Of a stretch of 64,000 nucleotides of DNA, positions 10,124 to 19,409 are shown in pieces. The translations under genes and the position numbers were made by a program. Location: NCBI RefSeq assembly GCF_900880625.1, contig NZ_CAAHFB010000001.1:1798001-1862000 (forward strand), read 5' to 3'. The notes under the pieces are model-generated. The model had not been told where the DNA came from. It searched no databases and worked only from the letters and a program-made list of their open reading frames with translations. Origin of the DNA: Halorhabdus rudnickae (GTDB taxonomy: Archaea; Halobacteriota; Halobacteria; Halobacteriales; Haloarculaceae). Numbering within the stretch: the first letter of the stretch is position 1; every line of letters begins with the position of its first letter.

Positions 10124-10540
10124 AATCCGCTCATGCTATCAGTTGGACTTATATTTGTTGGTATGCCAAGTACACCTCAAACGAGAATTATAAATTTCCT
10201 GTTTACCGAAAGCCATGATTATAACAATATTTTCATTCCAGTAAATTCCGAATTATCGGTATGATATAATATTCGAATCTGTTTCCCCCATTCACAGATG
10301 TCGAGACACGGTCATAGAGGACGACGAGGTGAAAGTTCTGAAAGCACGCGGGCGAATACAACCTCGATACGGACTATATCTGCTCGAATCCACATATTGC
10401 CTACTTCAAACAACCAACCCTTACATCGGCGAGTCGGCACTGGACGATCTTGGCGTTCTGTCCGACGTCGAGAACGCCCGCTGCGTCGCCGAGGACGAGA
10501 CGCGATACTCGACCTCGACGAGGAGTTCGGACAAACGTGA
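10124..10540. other. AT-rich intergenic stretch with a coding-like scrap
   Basis: About 415 bp without a convincing gene. The first 170 bp are strongly AT-rich and contain the promoter of the membrane gene at 10123. From about 10298 the base use becomes GC-rich and two overlapping plus-strand frames (about 79-80 codons) look coding-like, one with a stretch ESALDDLGVLSDVENARC. No family was recognised and no start with a promoter was found, so this is probably the eroded end of a lost gene. Confidence 0.4.
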
Positions 10541-12121
10541 TCAGATGATTCGGGAGAATACTTTGTAACCAAGCCGATCGTCAATCTGGTTGACGGCTCT
10601 TCTATCCTCGGCTGTGAAGGAATCAAACACTACTAGAAGTATGAAGTACAGGGCTAAAACCGCCACCGGAGCGATAAGGGCTGTCTCGATGCGTCGTCCG
10701 ACTATTTGGACGATGAAATATCCACTTATCAACGTAAGGAGCCCAGATAGCCAAAGTTTCACGAGCGATCGGTCCACAGGAACAAACCCCTCGAAGACAC
10801 GGATCTCGGTAGCGGTCAGCACAGCAAGGAATGTGAGTGAGGTGGCAGTTGCCGTGGCAGCCCCCACAATACCGAACGTTGGGACCAGAGCGAAGTCGAG
10901 TATGGAATTCAGGCTGACGAGGACGACCGTGTTGAGGAATGTTATCCGAGTGCGACCGATACTTTCGATGAATCGTCCCGACGGACCCACAGATATATTT
11001 AGGAATTGGCCGACGACGAGCAAAACTAGTGCTGGTGCGGCGACAGCGTACTTCGCAGAGAAGAACAGTGACAAGTACTGCCCAGGCAACACTAGCAACG
11101 TCACGACCGCGGGGAACGTAAGCATCGTCACCCACCGAACGATTAGCTGATAACGCTCACGGCGAGCGTTCCCGTCGTGCTGTTTTTCCGCGATCATCGG
11201 CTTGAAAATCGGTTTGATCGCCGTGTGAACGATCAAGATATTCGTCGCGAGCAAGTATGCGACGCGATATGACGCCACGTCGGCGGCAGGATGAAAGTAG
11301 CCAATGACGAAGTAGTCGATCTGTGCGACGGTCGCATAGATGACACCTGCGAACGCCAGCGGCAGCGAATACGACACGAGTGAAGAGATCGAGTCCCTGT
11401 TGTATGTTGGCCACGAAATCCAGTTGACCTTCCGGTAGAGCAACCACAACCCGAGAAGAACCGACCCCAACACGCCTAACAGATGTGCGAGCATGAGGCC
11501 GTGGAGCGAGAAGCCGAGAGAGAGGAACACCACGACACTACCCAGCATCAAGATGGGTTGGGTGAGGTTCTTCGTGAGCACCCGGTAATGCATCTTTTTG
11601 ATGCTGTTGAAGGTAGCAAACAGAATCCGATTGAGCGCGACGAGGAGAACAAGCAGTGCTACATACGGCATGATCGCTGACAGTGCTGACTCACCGAAGA
11701 GGGCTGAAATCCGATCAGAGAACAACAACACGACCCCGAGAACGACCACAGTCGATGGCACTGTGATGCCGATCACGTTCCAGAAAACCTGATTTGCCCC
11801 GTCGTGATCGTTGTCCGCGAGATGTTGGGGGATAAAATAATCTACGGCACGGTTGAGGTTGATATTCGAGAACGACTGTGAGAACATCACAATCGAGATG
11901 GCAAGTGTATAAACGCCAAAGGTAGATTGGGTCGTAAGCCGCGTCGCGGCGAGAAAGAACCCGAATTTGATTGCCTTGCCGAATACGTTTCCGAAAAGCG
12001 TCGTTCCCCCCTGCAAGAAAAACGTTGAACTGCCGGCGGGGTCCTCATCCTCAGGAACAGTTTCACCAGAGGCGTCACCGCTGGCGTCGGTAGCGACAGT
12101 TTCATCCACGTCGTCGGCCAT
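10541..12121 (-). CDS. Polysaccharide/lipid-linked glycan flippase (MVF/MATE-like)
   Basis: Membrane transporter of about 526 residues that should move lipid-linked oligosaccharide across the membrane. After an acidic cytoplasmic N-terminus rich in Asp/Glu, the segment FFLQGGTTLFGNVFGKAIKF begins the first of 12-14 helices, as in Wzx-like flippases. Typical parts follow: LTTQSTFGVYTLAISI and a late ILDFALVPTFGIVGAATATA. The ATG at 12121 (MADDVDETV) is preferred to an in-frame codon nine residues upstream. It is divergent from the phosphodiesterase-like gene at 12185, with which it shares a 63-bp promoter region. Confidence 0.88.
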   Translation of the reverse strand: MADDVDETVATDASGDASGETVPEDEDPAGSSTFFLQGGTTLFGNVFGKAIKFGFFLAATRLTTQSTFGVYTLAISIVMFSQSFSNINLNRAVDYFIPQHLADNDHDGANQVFWNVIGITVPSTVVVLGVVLLFSDRISALFGESALSAIMPYVALLVLLVALNRILFATFNSIKKMHYRVLTKNLTQPILMLGSVVVFLSLGFSLHGLMLAHLLGVLGSVLLGLWLLYRKVNWISWPTYNRDSISSLVSYSLPLAFAGVIYATVAQIDYFVIGYFHPAADVASYRVAYLLATNILIVHTAIKPIFKPMIAEKQHDGNARRERYQLIVRWVTMLTFPAVVTLLVLPGQYLSLFFSAKYAVAAPALVLLVVGQFLNISVGPSGRFIESIGRTRITFLNTVVLVSLNSILDFALVPTFGIVGAATATATSLTFLAVLTATEIRVFEGFVPVDRSLVKLWLSGLLTLISGYFIVQIVGRRIETALIAPVAVLALYFILLVVFDSFTAEDRRAVNQIDDRLGYKVFSRII

Positions 12122-12184
12122 ACAATCTATCGGACGATTTTCGAACAAACAAAGGTTTGTATCTCCTATCGAGAGTGTTGATCA

Positions 12185-13792
12185 ATGGTTTCGACGCTCG
12201 TCGTGGGCATCGACGCGGCCACCTGGGACATCCTCGAGGGACTGCTCGATGCTGGAGACCTTCCACATCTCGCGTCACTTCGGTCAGACGGCACACACGG
12301 GACCCTCACCTCGACACGTCCGCCGATGACCCCCCAAGCCTGGACCTCGATGGTGACCGGCGTCAATCCCGGGAAACACGGCATATTCGATTTCAGGACA
12401 CAGGATCCCGAGACCTACGAGGTTCGGCCGGTCGACGCGACCGACCGCAGGTTTCCCACGCTGTGGGACGTCTTCGACCACGCCGACCGATCGAGTGGGG
12501 TAGTCAATCTCCCCGTCTCCCATCCTGCACCGAGTAACACTTCGTTTTTTGTCGCCGGGTTTCCGGCCTCCGTCGACGACGACATCGTCGCGCCACAGGC
12601 GGCCGCCAATCATCTCCCCGACGACTATCGAATCGAACCCACAGTCGATCCGGACGACGATCCGGCGGCGTATCTGGAGGCAGTCGAGGCATTGATGAGC
12701 GTCCGAACGGACCTCACGCTCTCGCTGCTGGACGCCTACGATCCGGAGCTGTGTTGGACTGTCTTCATGGGAGTCGACTGGGTGCAACACTACCTCTGGA
12801 ACGATCAGATCGACGGGGAGCGCGCGGTTCATCGGGCTTACCGCCACGTCGATGCGCAACTCGGTCGCCTTCTGGAGGCCATCGATGACGACGTGAACGT
12901 CCTGGTCGTCTCCGATCACGGCTTTCGTGAGATCGACGGCGAGATCCATCTCAACTCCGTGCTCGAATCGCTCGGCGAACTCCGACGGTACGATGCAGAC
13001 GACGACACAGGGGCCTTCGCCACGTTTGCGACCGCCGCGCTCGCAGCTATCGAACGCTTTCCCGATAGTGTCGAGCACTCGATCAAGGCGGCTGTCAAGC
13101 GAGCGGCTCCGGCGTCGCTACTCCGGCGCAGCGAGCAGGCGGCCGGTCTGACGGGCCAGCGCTATCTCCACGAGCGCGTCGAGTGGTCGGCCACGCGGGC
13201 GTTCAGTTACGGATCGATGGGGCGCGTGTTCCTCAATCGTGCGTCTCGGTACCGGGACGGGACGATCGAAGAGGCAGACTACGAGTCGGTCCGCGCGTCG
13301 CTAGCCGCCGATTTAGAGGGTGTCATACACCCCGAGACCGGCGATCAGGTGTTCGAAGCCGCGACGCCAGGCGAAGAGGTCTATACCGGCGGATCCACCG
13401 ACGCGGCCCCAGATCTCCTGTTGACACCGACGGACTGGCGATACATGATATACGGCGGGTTCGGCGACGAGTGGCTACATCCTCCCGAGAAACGATACGC
13501 CGATCACGCGCCAGCGGGGATTTTCCTCGCCGCAGGCCCCGACATCGCCGCGGGAACCTGTGATGCGTCCGTATATGATGTTGCACCGACCGTACTGGCA
13601 CTACACGATCTGCCACTGGTCGAAGGAATGGACGGGGCGCCACTGACGTCGATGCTCCGCGGAATCGACGTCTCTGGAAAGACGGTCGCCCCCGATGCGA
13701 TCCGAGACGAATTATCACACGGACCGACAGATAGGAGTACGGATCCTGACAACGACGTCGAGGACCGGCTCGAAGACCTCGGGTATCTATAG
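12185..13792 (+). CDS. Type I phosphodiesterase/nucleotide pyrophosphatase-like protein
   Basis: AlkP-superfamily phosphodiesterase of 535 residues. The start LVVGIDAATWDILEGLLD carries the first metal-binding Asp; RPPMTPQAWTSMVTGVNPGK carries the nucleophile region, and FMGVDWVQHYLW and VVSDHGFREIDGEIHLN provide the other metal ligands. It ends RLEDLGYL. Haloarchaeal relatives occur in surface-glycan and sulfate/phosphate-modification loci. No signal peptide or membrane segment is visible, so the protein may act inside or be anchored by a partner. It overlaps the Nudix gene tail-to-tail by 6 bp. Substrate is not deducible. Confidence 0.85.
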   Translation: MVSTLVVGIDAATWDILEGLLDAGDLPHLASLRSDGTHGTLTSTRPPMTPQAWTSMVTGVNPGKHGIFDFRTQDPETYEVRPVDATDRRFPTLWDVFDHADRSSGVVNLPVSHPAPSNTSFFVAGFPASVDDDIVAPQAAANHLPDDYRIEPTVDPDDDPAAYLEAVEALMSVRTDLTLSLLDAYDPELCWTVFMGVDWVQHYLWNDQIDGERAVHRAYRHVDAQLGRLLEAIDDDVNVLVVSDHGFREIDGEIHLNSVLESLGELRRYDADDDTGAFATFATAALAAIERFPDSVEHSIKAAVKRAAPASLLRRSEQAAGLTGQRYLHERVEWSATRAFSYGSMGRVFLNRASRYRDGTIEEADYESVRASLAADLEGVIHPETGDQVFEAATPGEEVYTGGSTDAAPDLLLTPTDWRYMIYGGFGDEWLHPPEKRYADHAPAGIFLAAGPDIAAGTCDASVYDVAPTVLALHDLPLVEGMDGAPLTSMLRGIDVSGKTVAPDAIRDELSHGPTDRSTDPDNDVEDRLEDLGYL

Positions 13793-14278
13793 GACGCCCG
13801 TGTCGGCGAGATACTGGGCCGTATAGGGGTGGAGATCGTCGGGTGGCGTCTCAAAGATGTCGACGGCGTCGTGCTGGTCGTCAAGCGCGAACGTCTCACT
13901 GTCTGTTCGGACGACGAAGCCGTTGGCGAGGTAGTGTTTCCCCCCAGCGTCCTCGACATCGGCGGTTCGATAGAAGTGCTGGTACGCGCCCAGAGACGCC
14001 TCGATAGTGACGTCGGCGTCGAGTTCTTCCTCGGCGACCCGGTGGACCGCCTCCTGGAGGCGCTCACCTTTCCGGACGCGACCGCCGGGGACGAACCACT
14101 CGCCGCTCGCTGGTTCGTTCGTCCGGCGTGCGAGGACGACCCCGGCACCGGTTTTGACGACCAGGTCGATGGAGACGATCGGGACCGAGGCGACGATAGT
14201 CGCCCAGTCGTCAGCGTCGATCCAGCCGGGACCAGTCACCGCCTCGGAACGGATCGCGTTGTCCACGTGCTCAGTCAT
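13787..14278 (-). CDS. gmm: Nudix hydrolase, GDP-mannose mannosyl hydrolase type
   Basis: 163-residue Nudix protein. The sequence [21 protein letters not shown] followed by [15 protein letters not shown] matches the atypical Nudix box of GDP-mannose mannosyl hydrolase, in which the usual REuxEE is altered. Such enzymes hydrolyse GDP-mannose or GDP-glucose with inversion at C1. The start MTEHVDNAI at 14278 overlaps the end of fcl (14271) by 8 bp, so the two are translationally coupled. With fcl and gmd it forms the order gmd-fcl-gmm. The specific name is inferred from box and context. Confidence 0.8.
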   Translation of the reverse strand: MTEHVDNAIRSEAVTGPGWIDADDWATIVASVPIVSIDLVVKTGAGVVLARRTNEPASGEWFVPGGRVRKGERLQEAVHRVAEEELDADVTIEASLGAYQHFYRTADVEDAGGKHYLANGFVVRTDSETFALDDQHDAVDIFETPPDDLHPYTAQYLADTGVL

Positions 14279-15233
14279 CTGCGATCTCGTCACGGTGAGT
14301 CTCGTACCACTCGATTGTCTCCCGTAAACCGTCCTCGAAGTCAGTCCGAGCTTCCCAGTCGAAGTACGCCTTCGCACGGCTCGTATCGAGGCGCCGCCGG
14401 GGTTGGCCGTCTGGCTTTGAGGTGTCCCACTCGATGTCGCCTTCGAAGCCGGTCAGGTCAGCAATCGTCTCTACGAGGTCACGAATCGAGATTTCCATCC
14501 CGCTGCCGAGGTTGACCGGCTCGCTTCGGTCGTAGCGTTCCGTTGCGTCGAGGATGCCACGCGCGGCGTCCTCGACGTAGAGGAACTCCCGGGTCGGTTC
14601 GCCGGTCCCCCAGGCGGTAATCGCGTCCTCGCCCCGCTCGCGTGCCTCGACGCACTTGCGGATGATCGCCGGAATGACGTGAGAGGTCTCCAGATCGAAG
14701 TCGTCGCGCGGCCCGTAGAGGTTGACCGGCATCAGGTAGATGCTGTCGAAATCGTACTGTTTGCGGTAGGCCTTCGACTGGGTCAACAGCGCCTTCTTGG
14801 CAATGCCGTACGGGGCATTTGTCTCCTCGGGGTACCCGTCGAAGAGGTCGTCCTCATCGAACGGGACTGGGGTGTGTTCGGGGTACGAACAGATCGTCCC
14901 CAGGATGGTGAACGTCTCGACATCGAACTGCCGAGCCAACTCCAGCAACTCGATACCCATGATCGCGTTGTCGTAGAAGTACCGTCCCGGGTTCTTCCGG
15001 TTGGCACCGATGCCGCCGACAGTGGCCGCGAGGTGCAGGACGGTGTCCGCGCCGGAGTCGACGAACGCCCGCCTGATGTCCGCACGTTCACGAAGGTCGT
15101 ACTCGTCACTCCGGGGGATGAACACCTCGACTGTGTCCGATCGTGCGGTCAGTTCCTCGACGAGGTGGCCCCCGAGGAATCCCGACCCGCCGGTGACCAT
15201 CACCGTTCGATCGTCCCAGAACGACCCGCTCAT
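14271..15233 (-). CDS. fcl: GDP-L-fucose synthase (epimerase/reductase)
   Basis: Extended SDR enzyme of 320 residues that converts GDP-4-keto-6-deoxy-mannose to GDP-L-fucose with NADPH. Seen: Rossmann motif [11 protein letters not shown] near residue 13, the family-typical [20 protein letters not shown], the catalytic pair in YGIAKKALL (YxxxK) and [10 protein letters not shown]. The ATG at 15233 (MSGSFWDD) is chosen because it overlaps the gmd stop by 4 bp (ATGA) and because upstream residues are not conserved. It lies between gmd and the Nudix gene in one operon. Confidence 0.88.
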   Translation of the reverse strand: MSGSFWDDRTVMVTGGSGFLGGHLVEELTARSDTVEVFIPRSDEYDLRERADIRRAFVDSGADTVLHLAATVGGIGANRKNPGRYFYDNAIMGIELLELARQFDVETFTILGTICSYPEHTPVPFDEDDLFDGYPEETNAPYGIAKKALLTQSKAYRKQYDFDSIYLMPVNLYGPRDDFDLETSHVIPAIIRKCVEARERGEDAITAWGTGEPTREFLYVEDAARGILDATERYDRSEPVNLGSGMEISIRDLVETIADLTGFEGDIEWDTSKPDGQPRRRLDTSRAKAYFDWEARTDFEDGLRETIEWYETHRDEIADD

Positions 15234-16291
15234 CGCCAATCGACTCTCCCGTACCAGCGCTGAGTGTTGTTCGCGTACCAGTCGATCGTTCGACGGATCC
15301 CTTCTTCCCACTCGACCTGTGGTTCCCACCCGGTCTCCTCGTGAAGCTTTTCGTACCCGACGCGGAGTTCCTCGACGTCGCTATCGCCCGGTCGATACCG
15401 GTCCTCGTCCTGGACGATTTCGGGACGTTCCCAGTATCCTTCCTCGGCACCGATGTCGAGGATCATGTTCGTCCACTCGCGCATCGAGACATTCTCGCCG
15501 TAGCCGTAGACGTACTGTTCGCCGGGGTTGCCCGAGAGTGCTACGTGGAGGTGCCCACGGACGCCGTCGGCAACGTAACACATGTCGCGCTTGGGCGCGA
15601 GGTTCCCCAGCTCGACGATCTCTCGTTCCAGTGCCTGCGTGATGATTGTCCCCGTAATGTACCGTGGGTTCTGTCGCGGCCCGTAGTTGTTGAACATCCG
15701 GGTCGTGACCGCCGGCAATCCGTAGGCATCGTGATAGTTCATCGTCAGGAAGTCGGCCGCGAGTTTCGAGGTTGCGTAGACGCTGGTGGGATTGACGGGT
15801 GAGCGCTCGCTCAGAATGACCTGGCCGTCGTCGTGGAATTCGTGGCTGTCCCGCATCTCGTCGTCGACGTTCCCGTACTCTTCGCTCGTTCCAGCCGTGT
15901 CGAACTTCGCTATATCCAGGTCGAGATCGACAATGCTTTGCAAGAGATTGAGCGTCCCCGTGACGTTGGAATCGACCGTCTCGTATGGGCGTTCCCACGA
16001 TTCACCGACGTGTGCCTGCGCAGCCAGGTGAAAAATAAGCGTGTCACTGAAATCGATGAAAGTCGATAAGACACGTTCAACCGAATGTTTGTCGCGTAAG
16101 TCTCCCCGATGGACAGTGATCTCCTCGCCTTGGTGACGGACATTCTTCAGCTCACCGCTCGACGTCGCACGCACGAACGCGTGGACATCGGCACCACTAT
16201 CGACGAGTCGATCTACAAGATGGGAGCCGACAAACCCATCCGCGCCAGTTACGAGAACGGGCCGACCATCAAGTTCCGATTGGACGTTCAT
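15230..16291 (-). CDS. gmd: GDP-mannose 4,6-dehydratase-type SDR enzyme
   Basis: NAD(P)-dependent extended SDR of 353 residues. Rossmann motif [18 protein letters not shown] and the catalytic YATSK are visible, together with [16 protein letters not shown], which fits sugar nucleotide 4,6-dehydratases. Sequence alone cannot exclude another NDP-sugar dehydratase, but the fcl and GDP-mannose Nudix genes directly downstream make GDP-mannose the likely substrate. It lies 57 bp after the STT3-like gene and overlaps fcl by 4 bp. Product would be GDP-4-keto-6-deoxymannose for glycan synthesis. Confidence 0.78.
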   Translation of the reverse strand: MNVQSELDGRPVLVTGADGFVGSHLVDRLVDSGADVHAFVRATSSGELKNVRHQGEEITVHRGDLRDKHSVERVLSTFIDFSDTLIFHLAAQAHVGESWERPYETVDSNVTGTLNLLQSIVDLDLDIAKFDTAGTSEEYGNVDDEMRDSHEFHDDGQVILSERSPVNPTSVYATSKLAADFLTMNYHDAYGLPAVTTRMFNNYGPRQNPRYITGTIITQALEREIVELGNLAPKRDMCYVADGVRGHLHVALSGNPGEQYVYGYGENVSMREWTNMILDIGAEEGYWERPEIVQDEDRYRPGDSDVEELRVGYEKLHEETGWEPQVEWEEGIRRTIDWYANNTQRWYGRVDWR

Positions 16292-16348
16292 TTCGACAGG
16301 GTCTTTCTGCCATACAGTGTTGGTTCTTTCCTTTCAACAGAAGGGCTA

Positions 16349-19300
16349 TCAGGGAGATGTGATGTTGGTGAACGACCGCGGAATCGAATTTTGATCGAGC
16401 CCGGTTGCGGAGAACTTGACTTCGTCGATCAACCCCTGAAACGAACTATGCGTGTCGGCGTTCGCTCCGAGCACAAGCGGGTGCCGCGACCGAATATCGC
16501 CCGAATATACATTCGTCCTCACGAGACGTCCGTCAACAAATAGACGCACCATGTCTCCGTCCCAAGATAGTGTCGCCACGTGCCACTGTCCGTCGGCCAC
16601 TCCCGGGCCGCCAAGAACCGTTGTGCTTGATCCGTTACCCATCGCGGCGAAAATTCGCCCTTTGTGTAATCCGAGCTGATATCCGTCTACGTTTCCGAAA
16701 TACGACGAATTCGATGTCGATACCAAACGCGGGGCGACAGTATCGTTCCTGTAATCGACCTGCTCGTGTGTCCGAAACCGAACTCTTACCGAGAATTCAT
16801 CGGTGTTCGTGAACGTTCTAGAATCCCGGATTCGAGCGTACCCTTCGCCATCGAAGGCGAGTCCTGTCGAATTCCCATTCGAGAACCTGTCAACTGTCGC
16901 GATCTCGCCGTGGTGGCCGCCGACAGTATCGTAAGCGACGCGGCCCGAACCGGTCTCGAACGCCCAGGAGGCATTCGGTTGGGACCCGACGCCGTCGACG
17001 CGGATCACCGATCCATCCCGAACAGCGGTTTCCGTCACTGAGAACGACGCTGAATCCACAGCATACTCGCCAGCGTACGGTACAATCGCAGCGTACCAGC
17101 CGTCCGTAGCCGTTGTCACGGTTCGCCGATACTCGATCTGTTCCCGGCCGATCGACGGTTCCCCTTCGATCGTCACAGCGTCACCAGCAGCACGCCCGGT
17201 CACCAGCGCCCCGGGAACAGCCTGGCCGACGTGCGGTCGTCCGTCCGGAGCCGTGTAGACCGGCCGAAAGTGGCCCCAGCCGAACGTCGTTTCAGAACCG
17301 ACATCCGATTTGAGGTGATCAACCAGCGTGCCACCGCCCCCCTCGTCCGCAATTCCATCGGCGACGACGTACTCCACTCGATCCGCGTATTTCCAGTAGG
17401 TTGCAACGGGCGTCTCGGACAGACTTACATTGGCGAAGTGAGATTTTGCATACGAATATGATCCCGAATTACCACTGAGGAAGTAATTGTAGACTCGGTT
17501 GCGTCCCCAACCGCTGAGTACGTAGTTTGCGTCAGTAATGTTCTCTTGACTGTCGAAGGACTCGACCCACGTGGCCGTCTCGTAGGTATCACCGTCGATC
17601 GTGAGTTGGGACTGCTTGACCGGCAGCTGAACGAGGCCAATGCTCGCCACCACCAGAAAAAATACAGCAATGAGTGCGACCATCCGTGGCGAAATCGAAC
17701 GGGGGTCGAAATCCACGTCGATCGGAGCTTCTGAGGAGGAGTCGCCGAACAGTGACGGAGAGCGAAACAGCTCCAGGTGGGCCCCGATATGAACGAAGCC
17801 GACAGCTCCGAAAAGGGCGACGAACAGCGAAAGCTGACCTGCGAACCGGACCTGCGCGATCGCCAGGCCGAAAAACACCCAGGCGTACACGACCGCGACC
17901 GCCCACTTGGGCGCATGCGTCCGGTAACAGTGCCAACTGGCCCACGCCAGGTACGGGAGTGCTAACACAACTAGCAGTCCGAAAAACAGGATCGGTCCGA
18001 AGATAGAACCCATCTCACCCCCGACGATCGAAGCGGTTTCGACAATGTTGCTCGACCCGGCCCAGCCCATGTAGCGCAGGAACTTCGACATCGCCCTGCC
18101 GACCTCTGGAACGAACAACCACGCGAGAAAACTGACGACGAACCCGGAGCCGACGATCGCCCCGATCCCGACACGGAGCGAGATACCCGAGTGCCGTACT
18201 CCTTGTGCGGCTGTCAGAACGGTGACCGCACCACCAAGTAGCAACCAGGGCGCAGCGACTCGATACAGTGGAAACCACCCCCACAAGACGTGCGCAAGCA
18301 CACTCAAAATAGCCCCACCCGCGATCCCGAGTAACAAACCTACGTTTGTCCCGATCGGAGAGGTGCCGGCTCTGACGTCGGACACTGCGCGATAGACCAC
18401 GTAGAATGCGATCGGGGCAAGCAAAATGGGACCCCCGCGCCACGCTGCGATCTGAGCCCCGATTCCGACCGCGAGAAGTACACTTCCCTGCCAGGCGTCG
18501 CGGATCAATGAGAACCACCGGTCCGAAGAGCGGTATGTCGTCGGTGTAGCTAGCAACACGAGGGCGAATACGGTCACGGCTACCCAGACGTAGTCGAAGG
18601 CGTGGTGATCGGCGAATCCGAGCATCGTCCGATACCCGTGAACCGGCGTCACTGCCAACAGCAGTACGGTCGCGAGGGCGATTCGCCGATCCTCACTCAG
18701 CCGCTTTGCGATCAGATAGAGAACGGCTGCGCTGGCGACGCCTGCGATCACCGGATACCAGGCCAATACGACCCCGGCTACTTCCGGCGACCCGCCGAGT
18801 GCGGCGGCGACCCACCATAGGACAACGATCAAGAGTTTGTCCTGAGCGTATCCACCTGCAGGGATCTCGCCGAGAGAACTGAACGAGAACGCGCTGATAT
18901 CGCCGTGGAGCAGAGACTCGAGCCAGTATCGATACCCCCACGGATCGTTCCCTACGAGCACGACGTCACTGCCTCGAAAGACGGCCGGAAACGGGAGGGC
19001 GACCCGAAGGAAAACCACGAAGACGAGCGAAGCTACTCCTGCAAGCACGATAGGTTGTGACGGCTTCGGAACCGAGACTGCCACCGATGAGAGCGAAATC
19101 CCGTTATCGGACGTTTCGAGATCGGTATCCGTGCCAAGTGCCTTCTCTACGGCTGTCCGGTCGACAACTCGATAGCCCGCCACATTCTTCTCGACGATAT
19201 CACGCGAGACGATTTCACCGAATGTCCCGGAGTCGATAGAGAGGTCGTCGAACTCCCACGGCCCATCTTCGTCGACATCGAGAATTTCTTCGAGGGCGGA

Positions 19301-19357
19301 CGCAACTGCTGGCTTCTCGTCGAGCAACTCGGTGACCTCCTCGCGGGGACCGCTCAT
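16349..19357 (-). CDS. STT3/AglB-like oligosaccharyltransferase with C-terminal LamG domain
   Basis: 1002-residue membrane protein. A soluble N-terminus of about 105 residues precedes some 12-13 membrane helices. The first outer loop has LVGNDPWGYRYWLES (the metal-binding Asp region of STT3) and a later loop GFADHHAFDYVW. In the soluble part, where STT3 normally has WWDYG, the aligned-looking stretch is LSGWGRNRVYNYFLSG. From about residue 790 a concanavalin/LamG fold follows (SWAFETGSGRVAYDTVGGHH ... WHVATLSWDGDMVRLFVDGR ... GLIDEVKF). The family transfers glycan from dolichol phosphate to Asn-X-Ser/Thr sites outside the cell. It is 52 bp behind the GT2 gene. Confidence 0.82.
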   Translation of the reverse strand: MSGPREEVTELLDEKPAVASALEEILDVDEDGPWEFDDLSIDSGTFGEIVSRDIVEKNVAGYRVVDRTAVEKALGTDTDLETSDNGISLSSVAVSVPKPSQPIVLAGVASLVFVVFLRVALPFPAVFRGSDVVLVGNDPWGYRYWLESLLHGDISAFSFSSLGEIPAGGYAQDKLLIVVLWWVAAALGGSPEVAGVVLAWYPVIAGVASAAVLYLIAKRLSEDRRIALATVLLLAVTPVHGYRTMLGFADHHAFDYVWVAVTVFALVLLATPTTYRSSDRWFSLIRDAWQGSVLLAVGIGAQIAAWRGGPILLAPIAFYVVYRAVSDVRAGTSPIGTNVGLLLGIAGGAILSVLAHVLWGWFPLYRVAAPWLLLGGAVTVLTAAQGVRHSGISLRVGIGAIVGSGFVVSFLAWLFVPEVGRAMSKFLRYMGWAGSSNIVETASIVGGEMGSIFGPILFFGLLVVLALPYLAWASWHCYRTHAPKWAVAVVYAWVFFGLAIAQVRFAGQLSLFVALFGAVGFVHIGAHLELFRSPSLFGDSSSEAPIDVDFDPRSISPRMVALIAVFFLVVASIGLVQLPVKQSQLTIDGDTYETATWVESFDSQENITDANYVLSGWGRNRVYNYFLSGNSGSYSYAKSHFANVSLSETPVATYWKYADRVEYVVADGIADEGGGGTLVDHLKSDVGSETTFGWGHFRPVYTAPDGRPHVGQAVPGALVTGRAAGDAVTIEGEPSIGREQIEYRRTVTTATDGWYAAIVPYAGEYAVDSASFSVTETAVRDGSVIRVDGVGSQPNASWAFETGSGRVAYDTVGGHHGEIATVDRFSNGNSTGLAFDGEGYARIRDSRTFTNTDEFSVRVRFRTHEQVDYRNDTVAPRLVSTSNSSYFGNVDGYQLGLHKGRIFAAMGNGSSTTVLGGPGVADGQWHVATLSWDGDMVRLFVDGRLVRTNVYSGDIRSRHPLVLGANADTHSSFQGLIDEVKFSATGLDQNSIPRSFTNITSP

Positions 19358-19409
19358 ACAATCCGTTCCTTGCCGACATCGAGCATAAAACCATCGCAGC
19401 CGACTACCA

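Noticed and set aside
10298-10568. Two overlapping plus-strand frames downstream of the AT-rich promoter
   Set aside because: No recognisable family, no promoter; treated as debris in the intergenic entry.
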